Positions 11,790-21,400 of a stretch of 64,000 bases of DNA are shown piece by piece (positions within the stretch are counted from its first letter, which is position 1; every line of letters starts with the position of its first letter). Source of the stretch: Lolium rigidum. Its lineage: Eukaryota; Streptophyta; Magnoliopsida; Poales; Poaceae. The notes below the pieces were generated by a model. That model searched no databases and was not told where the DNA came from. It worked only from the letters and a program-made list of their open reading frames with translations. The stretch is from assembly GCF_022539505.1 (NCBI RefSeq), contig NC_061510.1, positions 33,629,047 through 33,693,046 of the forward strand. Reading direction: 5' to 3'. Position numbers and translations under genes: made by a program.

Positions 11790-13190
11790 TGATGACCCAC
11801 AAGTATAGGGGATCGCAACAGTCTTCGAGGGAAGTATTACCCAATTTATTGATTCGACACAAGGGGAGACAAAGAATACTTGTAAGCCTTAACAATGGAG
11901 TTGTCAATTCAGCCGCACTGGATACAGTACTTGCTCGCAAGAGTTTATCGATAGCAACAGCTTTATAGCAGTAGGAATAGTGAAATAACGAAGCAACGGT
12001 GAAATAAAGACAGCAAGTAGTGATTATAGTAAACAGCAGGATTAAAATACTGTAGGCACAGGGACGGATGAACGGGCGTTGCATGGATGAGAGAATTCAT
12101 ATAACAATCATGGTAGGGCATTTGCAGGTAATAATAAATCGGTATCCAAGTACTAATCAATCAATAGGCATGTGTTCCATATATAGTCGTACGTGCTCGC
12201 AATGAGAAACTTGCACAACATCTTTTGTCCTACCAGCCGGTGGCAGCCGGGCCTCTAGGGAAACTACTGGAAATTAAGGTACTCCTTTTAATAGAGTACC
12301 GGAGCAAAGCATTAACACTCCGTGAACACATGTGATCCTCACATCACTACCATCCCCTCCGGTTGTCCCGATTTCGTCACTTCGGGGCCATTGGTTCCGG
12401 ACAACAACGTGTGTATACAACTTGCGGGTAAGATCATAAAACAATGCATATCATGATGAAACAATAACATGTTCAGATCTGAGATCATGGCACTCGGGCC
12501 CTAGTGACAAGCATTAAGCATAACAAGTTGCAACAATATCATAAAAGTAACATCTACGGATACTAGGCACCATGCCCTAACAATCTTGTGACTATTACAT
12601 GATCAATCTCATCCAATCCCTACCATCCCCTTCAGCCTACAGCGGGGGAATTACTCACACATGGATGGGGGAAACATGGCTGGTTGATGGAGAGACGTCG
12701 GTGGTGATGGTGGTGAAGATCTCCTCCAATTCCCCGTCCCGGCGGAGTGCCAGAACGGAGACTTCTGGCTCCCGAGACGGAGTTTCGCGATGTGGCGGCT
12801 CTCTGGAGGGTTTCTGGCGACTTCGACTTCTCCCCGTGCGTTTTTAGGTCGAGGGCGATAAGTAGTCCGAAGGAGGGCGTCGGGGGCCAGCCGAGGCCGC
12901 CACACACCGGGGCCGCGCGCCCTCCCGGGCCGCGCCGCCCTAGGGTGTGGGGCCCTCGGGCCTCCACCCGACTTGCCCTTCTAGCTCCGTGAGTCTTCCG
13001 GGGAAAATAGGGCCTTCTGTATAAATTCCGAGGTTTTTCCCGAAAGTTGGATTTCTGCACAAAAACGAGACACCAGAACAGTTCTGCTGAAAACAGCGTT
13101 AGTCCGTGTTAGTTGCATCCAAAATACACAAATTAGAGGCAAAACAATAGCAAAAGTGTTCGGGAAAGTAGATACGTTTTGGACGTATCA
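11790..13190 (-). repeat. Element A 5' LTR
   Basis: 1401 bp, matching 3366-4767 nearly throughout. Its outer edge touches the second CACCA duplication at 13191-13195. Confidence 0.95.
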
Positions 13191-14636
13191 CACCACAAGG
13201 AGATCACAAGGTGTTTGCTCCTTGATTCCATCCACGGGGTAGCCAGGACCGCCATCTATCTTCCGTGTAGTAGGGGCCTCCGAGTCGGCCACGCTGTTGT
13301 CTCGTCGCTGAGATATGCCAGCGGTATTATCCGGGCCGGCGCTGTCCTTTTAGTTCATTTATCTCCCGCTCGCTGCTCGCTGAATCTCCCGCCGCTTCCG
13401 GTCAAGTTGGCGTTGGAACTCGGCCATCCGGTCATTCTGCACCTCCAGCTCGCGTTTTTTTAGCTCTCGCTCGGCTTCTATAAGTCTCCGCGTCGGCCGG
13501 AAACCCAAGCGACCACGGAACACTAGAGCCGAAGCCTCTTGTTCGTCCTCCCTTCTCAGGATTACCGAGGACAAGCGTCAGCAAGTCTTTCTCTCTATCA
13601 GGAACAAACTTTAGTTTTCCCGCCTTTATTTCTGTCGTCACTTTAATCCATTCTTCCCTGGGTACCCTAACCCTGCTATCACTTTCAACAATGTTCCCTG
13701 TCTTCATATCATACTCACAGCCATGCGCGAGGAACCAATTTCGAGCCCTAATGTCCCATCCTTCTCGCGTGGGTTCTGGAGTGATCCCATTCCGCTCCAT
13801 CTCAGCCTCTTGTGCATCCCACTTAGGCATGTAGCCCCCTCGCCCCGTATGATGGTGATATTTCTTCTCGCTTGCATTCTTCTTGTTTATCTTGGACAGG
13901 TTCACATCCTCCTCTGATTCTTTGTACTTCACAAATTCTTCCCAATTATGCTCCTGCTTCGCTAGGTAGTTTTCGAATACTCGGAGGCTTCTTCTCGGCC
14001 TTATAAGCTTTCCATAACCGGTTCTTGTACGCTCGGAAAAGTTCCCCCATCTTCTTAAGAGCCCATTTCTTCACTAGCGCCCTCCGCTTGGCATTCTCAC
14101 AGTCCGATCCCAAATTTGGCAAAGTGAAATGTGACATGAGGTCGTCAAAAAGTGTGTTCTTGTACCTATCGGCAACCTGATCTTCGGACACATTCTTGGT
14201 CTTGTTCCATTCTCTAACAGTGATCGGGATATGATCTCTAACCACAACTCCGCACCGATTCTTAAATGTCACTCGACACTCGCGGGTGCCACGGGTTGGC
14301 CTTCCGGTGATATAGCTTCAATGTTGAAGTGGTCTCTTTTGCCCGATCTCTTTGTCGGGCCTCGTTTCTCCAACTTATCTTCGGAGGCCTAAGAGAATAA
14401 AAATCAGTTAATTTATATACATATGTACATATAGAATTCCATTAATGCCTCAACTGATCGTATACCTCGTCATTACCGGTGCCGTCGGCTTCTCCATCAC
14501 CAGAGCCGTCGGCTTCTCCATCACCGGAGCCGCCGGCTTCTCCATGATCACCGGAGCCGTCGGCTTCTCCATCACCATCGCGGATTATGTTCGTGAAAAT
14601 GTCTTCCTGTTCCAAGTCCCGTTCGAATGGATCCAT
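13191..14636 (-). pseudogene. CACTA ORF1, N-terminal part: Transposase_24 region
   Basis: The minus strand begins MDPFERDLEQEDIF (14636), with a repeated GEADGSGD acidic tract. An exon at about 14398-14275 (SEDKLEKRGPTKRSGKRDHF) loses frame near 14275. It resumes as TFKNRCGVVVRDHIPITVREW with a WALKKMGELFRAYKNRLWKAY helix (14272-13946). Then comes KYHHHTGRGGYMPKWDAQEAEM with WFLAHGCEYD (13932-13432). These are marks of the plant Ptta/En/Spm transposase family (Transposase_24, PF03004), the counterpart of TnpA. A coiled-coil stretch (ERELKKRELEVQNDRMAEFQ, 13500-13390) follows. Coding runs into the CACCA target and continues beyond element A at 3365. Two or more frame breaks are independent of that insertion. 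Confidence 0.8.
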
Positions 14637-14664
14637 TGTTTCTGCAAAAAATTAAATCGATAAG

Positions 14665-14720
14665 TACATGTTCTAACCCTAACCCTAATCAAACACTAAT
14701 CAAACCCTAACCCTAACCAC
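14665..14720 (-). promoter_or_regulatory. Telomere-like repeats in the ORF1 5' region
   Basis: CTAACCCTAACCCTAA (14673-14688) and AAACCCTAACCCTAACC (14702-14718) lie 37-82 bp upstream of the ORF1 start codon. The AAACCCTAA core matches the plant telo-box found in promoters of growth-related genes. A regulatory role here is inferred. Confidence 0.5.
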
Positions 14721-14775
14721 ATATGGGGTAGGCTCAAGGAGGGGAAGTCTCGGTGTGGAGCAGGGAGAAGAGGGC

Positions 14776-15010
14776 GGCGCGTGTTTGCGAGAGGGGTGTC
14801 GGCGCGTGTTTGCGAGAGGGAGAGTGCGCGTGTTTGCGAGAGGGAGAGGGGTGTCGGCGCGTGTTTGCGAGAGGGAGAGGGGTGTCGGCACGTGTTTGCG
14901 AGAGGGAGAGTGCGCGTGTTTGCGAGAGGGAGAGGGGTGTCGGCGCGTGTTTTCGAGAGGGAGAGGGCGCGTGTTTGCGAGAGGGGGAGGGTGCCGGCGA
15001 CGGGTTTTTG
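14776..15010. repeat. Minisatellite upstream of ORF1
   Basis: About eight tandem copies of a 20-30 bp unit built on CGTGTTTGCGAGAGGGAGAG with variable linkers (GTGTCGGCG or TGCG). The open frames on both strands here are simply products of the repeat. Confidence 0.85.
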
Positions 15011-15114
15011 CGAGGGGGGAGGGGGTCGGCGTCGGTTGTTTGGCACCACTAGGGTTTTTGCGAGGGGGGAGGGGTGGAGGAGTCGTCTACTAGGGTTTGG
15101 CGTCGGTTCCGAAA

Positions 15115-15405
15115 GTCACGAAACTGAATATCTTAAAACTAATTACTAAACAAAAACATAAACTAATTAACTAAATTATATAAAAAATTCAATTCTAAAA
15201 CAAAATACCCAACTAATTAACTATATATACTAAAATACCTAACTAATTAATTAACAAACTTCAAATACCTAACTAATTAAACTTAACTATACATATAATA
15301 AAATACCTAACTAATTAGTAGAAATACTAATAACTAGTTACATAAAAAATACCTAACTAATTAACTAAGTAGAAAAAATTAAACTAATAACTAGTTACAT
15401 AAAAA
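15115..15405. repeat. AT-rich degenerate repeat
   Basis: Five or more degenerate copies of AAATACCTAACTAATTAA in nearly pure A/T/C sequence. It has no coding capacity and may act as a spacer or unwinding region in the CACTA interior. Confidence 0.7.
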
Positions 15406-15409
15406 ACTA

Positions 15410-15770
15410 AAAAAAAGGGCCGGGCCGGCGGCCGGCGGCCGGCTACCTTCTGTGGGCGGCGCCGCAGAGGGAGGCTGCCGAGGGAGATGGCGCGGCAGAT
15501 CGAGGCCGGCGGCGCGGCGGAGCGGCAGAGGCCGGCGGTGCGGCGGCGAGGCGGACCGCGCGGCAGATCGAGGCCGGCGGCGCGGCGGAGCGGCAGAAGG
15601 CCAGCGGCGCGGCAGAGGCCGATGGGGAAGGTGGCTGCGGCGGCGGCTGGAGGTGCAGAGGTGGCGGGGGCGGCGCCGGAGGAGCTCGAGGCGGCGACGG
15701 CGGCGACGGCGGCGGCGGCGGAAATTTTGGCAGCCTGGCGGCGCAAAAATCCTAAGTGAATGGCCTCCGG
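15410..15770. other. GC-rich CACTA interior
   Basis: Extremely GC-rich, with degenerate GGCGGCGCGGCGGAGCGGC-type units. ORFs exist on several frames of both strands but their products are Arg/Ala/Pro low-complexity, so I do not call a gene. Confidence 0.6.
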
Positions 15771-15772
15771 GT

Positions 15773-15948
15773 GTCGCGGGTGGGGGCTCCGCCCGCGGCG
15801 GTAGGTATTTATACCTACCCCCTTTTGTCGCGGGTGGTGGCACGACCCGCGATAAAAGGCCCCCCTTTTATCGCGGGTCGTGCCACCACCCGCGATAAAA
15901 GGGGGGCCTTTTATCGCGGGCCGTGGCTCGACCCGCGACAAAAGGGGG
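15773..15948. repeat. Internal cluster of CACTA subterminal-type repeats
   Basis: Five alternating copies of CGCGGGTGGTGGC and its complement joined by TTTTATCGCGGG/ACCCGCGATAAAA, making stacked hairpins. This is the same core as the element ends but sits 6-15 kb inside. It separates ORF1 (minus) from the AP2 gene (plus). Confidence 0.8.
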
Positions 15949-15953
15949 TAGGG

Positions 15954-16041
15954 GCTGATTCGTGGCACAGCCCATCCAACGGCTCTGGCCGTTTGAATCC
16001 AACGGCCTAGAGCCGTTGGATGGGTTGTGCCACGGATCAGC
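15954..16041. repeat. 88-bp imperfect hairpin
   Basis: GCTGATTCGTGGCACAGCCC and GGGTTGTGCCACGGATCAGC form the outer arms, with CATCCAACGGCTC / GAGCCGTTGGATG inside. It lies immediately next to the internal subterminal cluster. Confidence 0.75.
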
Positions 16042-16385
16042 TCATCTCCCCCTCTTCACCCCTTTTCTTTTTTCTATTTTAAATTAATAAAACTATTATT
16101 TCAATAACTTTTGAATGGTAACTCAAATACAAATGTTTTATATATGAATATTGATCAGAAAAAGCTAATGAACATGAATATGCCATCCATATACCTATTT
16201 GCATCTCGCATCATATGAAACGGATAGTCGTGTATGTTTCACCCCTGTGCACCGCCGCCGTGCCACTCGTGCCACTCGTGTCGCGTCCCCGTGCCACGTG
16301 TCGCCACCGCTTCCACGTGCCTCGCCCCGCCGACGCCGGCGTGCGACGTGTAGCCACCGCTTACACGTGCCATGCCCCGCGTGCG

Positions 16386-16393
16386 CTATATAG
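16386..16393 (+). promoter_or_regulatory. TATA box of the AP2/ERF-like gene
   Basis: CTATATAG lies 77 bp upstream of the chosen ATG, at normal plant spacing for a short leader. Confidence 0.6.
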
Positions 16394-16469
16394 AGCGACG
16401 AGTGCGGGCGCAACCACAGGTCGCCGGCACCCCTCTCCCTCTCCGCTCATTCATCTCCGGGATGCCTCC

Positions 16470-16976
16470 ATGTCGTCCGGTTTCCGTGGCGTTCGAGTGC
16501 GTCCGAGCGGTAGGTTCACCGCCGAGATACGCGCCGGTGGCTTCCGCCTCACCCTCGGCACGTACAACACGCCGGAGCTGGCGGCGCGCGCTTACGACGC
16601 GGCGGCGTGGCGCTTTCGGCGGCCAGGGCACAACATGAACTTCCCGGATGTTGAATCGCTAGAGGAGGCGGAGTTCCTCGCGCCACCGCCGTGCCTCGTC
16701 GACGACGAGGACCGTCGCCGGCACCGCCAGGTGCAGCGCAGGATCGCCATCGCCGAGCGCGACGAGCAGTTGATGCGCCAGTGGAGGGCGCAGTTCCCCA
16801 ACGATGTCGACAACACCGACGCGTTCTTTGCTAACCTTAGGGCACAACGCAGGTCCAACGAGCGCCACCGTCGGGCCGTCGCCGCCTTCGAGCTCGAGAA
16901 CCCGAATACAACTTGGACCGAAAACGACCCTCGGTGGGATGACATTTGGACGGAGACAACCTCCGACGACGAGTAG
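16470..16976 (+). CDS. AP2/ERF-domain protein carried inside the CACTA
   Basis: 168 codons from ATG 16470, chosen because it follows the TATA box and precedes the domain at once. Residues 4-58 form an AP2/ERF domain: GFRGVRVRPSGRF, TAEIR, LTLGTY, AARAYDAAAWRF, NMNFP. The Arg of RGVRVRP and the AARAYD helix are kept. The two tryptophans that contact DNA in AtERF1 (WGKF/WGRW and VWLG positions) are Ser and Thr here, so GCC-box binding may be altered. The rest is a charged helical region (RRRHRQVQRRIAIAERDEQLMRQW) and an acidic tail with DDIWTETTSDDE. The frame is intact and followed by an AATAAA at 17015-17020. It lies between TNP2 and ORF1 on the opposite strand to both. Near copies are, to my knowledge, common in Triticeae genomes; a host regulatory role is unproven. 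Confidence 0.75.
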   Translation: MSSGFRGVRVRPSGRFTAEIRAGGFRLTLGTYNTPELAARAYDAAAWRFRRPGHNMNFPDVESLEEAEFLAPPPCLVDDEDRRRHRQVQRRIAIAERDEQLMRQWRAQFPNDVDNTDAFFANLRAQRRSNERHRRAVAAFELENPNTTWTENDPRWDDIWTETTSDDE

Positions 16977-17185
16977 AGACTAGACTAGTAATTTATCTAT
17001 TTTATTGTAATTTCAATAAAGTCGTTGTCGGTTCTATTATTTTAAATTTAGTTTATAAAGTCGTTGTCGGTTGTTTTTGTTCAATAAAGTGGTTGACACG
17101 AAATTTATTACGATTGAACTGAAATTAAAGTACAGAGCTCAACTGAAAAATAAGATACATGGCCAGATTCGAATGTTGGAGCCAT

Positions 17186-17714
17186 TCAATCATAGTCGTG
17201 CCTAGTCCTATAATAGTCGCCACCGTAGTCATCACGGTCGCCGACGTCATCGTCGCTAGCATCGGGGTCGCGGTTGTCGAACCTCGGCGGATGACCACGC
17301 GTGGGCTGGGATTGAGGGTAGCGCAGGCGGGGGCCACGATAGGCCATGACGCTCTGGAGAGTCCGGCCGCGCCACCACATCCGACGGCCGGCCTTGTTTA
17401 AGTTCGAAGGAGGCGGGCCGTCCTCCTCGTACCTGGCAACCGCCATCTCACGCCGATTGATGAAGAAGCTGTCCCAAGTCGGGCTGTAGTCGGGATGCCA
17501 CTGGGGATTCCTCCGCTGCTCAGGCGTGAGCTCGAAATAGTAGTGGTTCGTGATGGCCATCTCGCGTGGCACACCTACAGGGATAGGAGGGACCGGTACG
17601 CCTCCGACGCTCGGCAACCAGCCCGGTCGGGACGCGGTAGCCGGGCGGGCAGGGGTAGTTCGAGGCGCAAAGCGCCTCCGCCTCCCGGGGTGTTAGACAT
17701 ACGATGGAAGCCAT
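17186..17714 (-). pseudogene. Unknown grass protein, one frameshift; convergent with the AP2 gene
   Basis: The start MASIVCLTPREAEAL (17714) lies 43-50 bp downstream of a TATATATA box on the minus strand (17757-17764). The first frame reads to about 17600 (YPCPPGYRVPTGLVAE). The rest is in the next frame: REMAITNHYYFELTPEQRRN, WDSFFINRREMAVARYEEDG, AGRRMWWRGRTLQSV, and an Asp/Arg/Tyr-rich tail, stopping at 17186. I know no named domain for it; the aromatic- and Trp-rich core suggests a folded unit. The slip at about 17590-17615 could be an error or a true lesion. It faces the AP2 gene tail to tail with 210 bp between stops. Confidence 0.55.
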
Positions 17715-17754
17715 GGGAGAGAGTGATGAGGTTTGCGGATATGAGTCCAAGCCT

Positions 17755-17765
17755 ACATATATATA
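17755..17765 (-). promoter_or_regulatory. TATA box of the unknown minus-strand gene
   Basis: CACTATATATATG on the minus strand, about 45 bp before the ATG at 17714. It marks this frame as a gene with its own promoter, not read-through. Confidence 0.5.
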
Positions 17766-17824
17766 GTGGAAAAATGGCGGGAATGCGGGAAGAAAATAGG
17801 CGGGAATGAAGTGGCGCGCGAAAC

Positions 17825-18022
17825 TTTCATCCCGGGTGGAGGCTCAAACCGGGACAAAAGATCGGGGAGGCTTATCTAGGAGGGCCTTATCTCGGGGGAT
17901 GATGTGCGGGTAACCTTTTGTCATGGTTGGTGGCTGCAACCGGGACTAAAGCTCGTCGGCAGGATAAGGATGTGTCGGTAACCTTTTGTCACGATTGGTG
18001 GCTGCAACCGGGACTAAAGTCT
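17825..18022. repeat. Second internal subterminal-type cluster
   Basis: Contains TCCCGGGTGGAGGCTCAAAC, CGGGACAAAAG and two copies of CCTTTTGTCAxGxTTGGTGGCTGCAACCGGGACTAAAG-like units (about 17921-17950 and 17980-18019; x marks variable bases). This resembles the subterminal repeats of a different CACTA family. With the 15.8-kb cluster it brackets the AP2 pair. Confidence 0.65.
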
Positions 18023-18131
18023 GTCGGCGGGATAAGGAAGCGTGGGTGGACGCACTCGCTCGATGAGATAAAGCATGTAGCGCACGACGCCCTGTCGAAG
18101 GAACAAGACAAAGTAGAAGCGGTGCCGTGCC

Positions 18132-18138
18132 TATAAAA
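18132..18138 (+). promoter_or_regulatory. TATA box before a short ORF
   Basis: CTATAAAAGG at 18131-18140, a near-consensus TATA box 57-63 bp upstream of an ATG. Confidence 0.5.
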
Positions 18139-18194
18139 GGAGCATCAATACGCCTTGCCAAGCAGATCAACAAGCCAAGCACAGTTTCATTCCC

Positions 18195-18320
18195 ATGGAT
18201 GAAGGAAAGGGTTGGGAAATCTCCGTGGCGCAGCTTCTCGAAGATGTCGTTGGTGCACACGCCCTACGGCATCTTCGGAAGCTGCTCCTCGGAAAAATTT
18301 CCCTGCAAGCCCGTGAATGA
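18195..18320 (+). CDS. Small ORF, 41 codons, unknown
   Basis: Begins MDEGKGWEISVAQLLEDVVG and ends LLLGKISLQARE. It is an amphipathic, helix-prone peptide with the start codon in a good context (CCCATGGAT) and a TATA box just upstream. No family is recognised. It may be the truncated 5' end of a longer captured gene, because coding does not continue past the stop. It lies between the passenger block and the 3' end of TNP2. Confidence 0.4.
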   Translation: MDEGKGWEISVAQLLEDVVGAHALRHLRKLLLGKISLQARE

Positions 18321-18443
18321 ATACATTATATGAAAGAATACTCCGTCTCCTCTAACAGTGTTGGGGAAAGGGTTCCCATTATTACATAAATGTAGAGATT
18401 GTCTTGGGAACTATATATGAAGAATACATTATTACATCGCCAT

Positions 18444-21400
18444 CTAGTGTTGTGATCTTTTACGCCGTAGCCATGGAGAATCTTCATCATTTAGTAAGAT
18501 GCTTGGGTCAATTTTCACCTTGAAGGGCGGAATTTCTTTAAACTTATTATAATCTTCTGACATGTCTGTCTTCTCATCCACTCCCACGATGTTTCTTTTC
18601 CCCGAAAGAACTATGTGGCGCTTTGGCTCCTCGGTTGATGTATTCTTTTGTTGATTTCTTTTTCTTGATTTGCTAGACATGTCCTTCACGTAGAAAACTT
18701 GAGCCACCTCGCTGGCTAGGACAAATGGCTCGTCCGAGTACGCAAGATTGTTGGGATCCACTTGTTATCATACCATACTTATCGTCAATATGTATACCGC
18801 TGAGCTTCACCCATTTGCACCGAAACAAAGGGACCTTAAAAGTGGGACCATAGTCAAGTTCCCATATCTCCTCTATGTATCCATAATATGTGGTGGTCTG
18901 CCCATTCTCGTCTTTTGCATCGAAGCGGACACCGCTGTTTTGGTTGGTGCTCTTTTTATCTTGGTCGATCGTGTAAAATGTATTCCCATTTATCTCGTAC
19001 CCTTGGAATGTACATATGTTTGAAGATGGTAACCTGGCCAACAAGTACAGCTGCTCCACAGCAGATGGGTCATTAATAAGATATCTTTGCAACCAACTGC
19101 CGAAGGTATTCATGTGTTCACGTGTAATCAAGGACTCGGGCTGGCCCGGGTTTATTTCTCGTAAATCATTCTTATGTTTCTCGATGTACGGAGCCACCAA
19201 GATGGAATTGTATAGAATCGTGTAGTGTGCTTGATTGAAAGAAATCTTGTCCCCGCACACCCTTGATTTCCTTCCTAGTGTGCCTTTTCCAGTCAGCCTC
19301 CCCTCATACCGAGATTCGGGAACACCAATCGGCTTAAGGTCGGGAAGAAAGTCAACACAAAACTCAATGACCTCCTCGGTTCCATAGCCCTTTGAGATAC
19401 TTCCTTCCGGCCTAGCTCGGTTATGAACATATTTCTTTAAGACTCCCATGAACCTCTCGAAGGGGAACATATTGTGTAGAAATACGGGACCGAGAATTCT
19501 AATCTCTTCAACTAGGTGAACGAGGAGGTGCGTCATAATATTGAAGAAGGATGGTGGGAACAACAACTCGAAGCCGACAAGACATTCGACCACATCTTCC
19601 TGTAATCCCGACAAAGTTTACGGATCCATTACCTTCCGAGAAATTGGGTTGAGGAATGCACATATCTTCACAATGGCTAGTCGGACATTTTCCGGTAGAA
19701 GTCCCCTCAATGCAACCGGAAGCAATTGTGTCATAAGCACGTGAGCAGTCATGGGACTTCAGGTTCTGGAATTTTTTCTCCTTCATATTTACTATCCCCT
19801 TTATATTCGACGAGAAACCAGATGGAACCTTGATACTGAATATGGCTTCAAAAAAGATCTCCTTCTCTTGTTTCGTAAGAGCGTAGCTGGCAGGCCCTAC
19901 AAACTGCCCTGGATGATTGTCGTTTCTTCCTTTATGACGTTCCTGGTCCTCCCGTGCTTCTGCTGTATCTTTTGTCTTTCCATACACGCCCAGAAAACCT
20001 AGAATATTCACACAAAGATTCTTGGTCAGGTGCATCACGTCGATTGCAGAGCGGACTTCCAGGACTTTCCAATATTCTAACTCCCAAAAAATAGATTTCT
20101 TCTTCCACATGGGCGCGTGTCCGTCAGTGTCTTTCGGAACAGGTCGACTGCCTGGACCCTTTCCAAAGATAACATTTAAATCCTTGACCATGTCAAATAT
20201 ATCAGCACCACTACGGGGGATAGGCTTCGGACGGCGGTCTGCCTCGCCATCGAAATGCTTGCCTTTTTTCCTTAAGGGATGCTTGCGCGGAAGGAAACGA
20301 CGATTGAGCGGGTACACAACTTTTCTGCTTTTTTTCCAAATATTTACTTTCAGTCTCATCTAAACAGAGTGTGTGCATGCATTGTATCCTTTGTTCGTAC
20401 TGTCCCGAAATGTTACCGAGAGCAGGCCAATCATTGATGGTTACGAATAGCAACGCTCGTAGGTCAAATTCTTGCTCGGTGTGCTCATCCCACACACGTA
20501 CACCTGGTTTGGCCCACAACTCCAAAAGTTCATCGACTAATGGCCTTAGGTACACGTCAATGTCGTTGCCCGGTTGCTTTGGGCCTTGGATAAGCACTCG
20601 GCATCATAATGAACTTCCGCTTCATGCACAACCAAGGAGGAAGGTTGTAGATACATAGAGTCACGGGCCAGTGCTCTGTGACTGCAGCTCTGCTCCCCAA
20701 AAGGATTCATGCCATCCGTACTTAGACCGAAGTATAAGTTCCTTGCCTCACCCGCAAAATCCGGGAACTCTCTCCCGATGTTTCTCCACTGCCGACCATC
20801 GGCGGGGTGCCTCAACATCGCGTCTTTCTTACGTTCTTCCATGTGCCATCGCAACAACTGGGCATGCTCTTTGTTTTCGAACAAACGTTTCAACCGTGGT
20901 ATTATTGGAGCATACCACATCACCTTCGCAGAACCCTCTTCCCGGGTGGCTCGCCCTCAACATCACCAGGGTCATCTTTTACGATCTTATACCGCAATGC
21001 ACCACATATCGGACATTTATTCAAATTCTCGTACTTCTCACCGCGGTAGAGGATACAGTCATTAATGCATGCATGTATCTTCCGCACATCTAATCCTAGA
21101 GGGCGTAAGAGCTTCTTTGCTTCATATGTACCGACGGGCAATTCATTATTTCTTGGAAACAACTTCTTTAATATTATCATCAATTTCTCAAATCCCGAGT
21201 CAGTCACACCGACCTCTCGCCTTCCATTTCAGCAATTCCAATATGCTACCCAGCTTTCTATGCCCATCTTCACAACCCGGGTACAACAATTTGTGGTGGT
21301 CCTCTAACATCTTGTCGAACCGCAACCTCTCCTTATCCGTGCCACAGTCTCTTCTTGCATCGAAATGGCCCGACGAAGATCATCATCAACGGGATCATCC

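Larger units (their letters stand above)
3366..13190 (-). mobile_element. Element A: Athila-like Ty3/Gypsy LTR retrotransposon without RT/INT
   Basis: Two LTRs of about 1.4 kb (3366-4767 and 11790-13190), starting TG and ending CA, flank the element. A perfect 5-bp duplication CACCA lies at 3361-3365 and 13191-13195. A purine tract lies next to the left LTR on the minus strand, and a tRNA-Asp-like primer site (11762-11775) next to the right LTR, so it runs right to left. Inside are a broken gag-protease and a separate ATHILA ORF-1 protein. No reverse transcriptase, RNase H or integrase frame exists, so it is non-autonomous. The LTRs differ by a few percent by eye, with differences concentrated in the first 200 bp. 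Confidence 0.95.

Noticed and set aside
14665..14720. Telomere repeat as a sign of a chromosome end or interstitial telomere
   Set aside because: Only two short blocks of two repeats each, inside a CACTA element upstream of a gene; a telo-box reading is more sensible.
14696..15149. Overlapping ORFs of about 100-120 codons on both strands
   Set aside because: Products are repeats of the minisatellite (CLREGE, TRADTPL). No start context or family.
15384..15968. Several GC-rich ORFs of 90-194 codons
   Set aside because: Arg/Pro/Ala-rich translations in multiple frames of the same GC block and of subterminal hairpins; no consistent gene.
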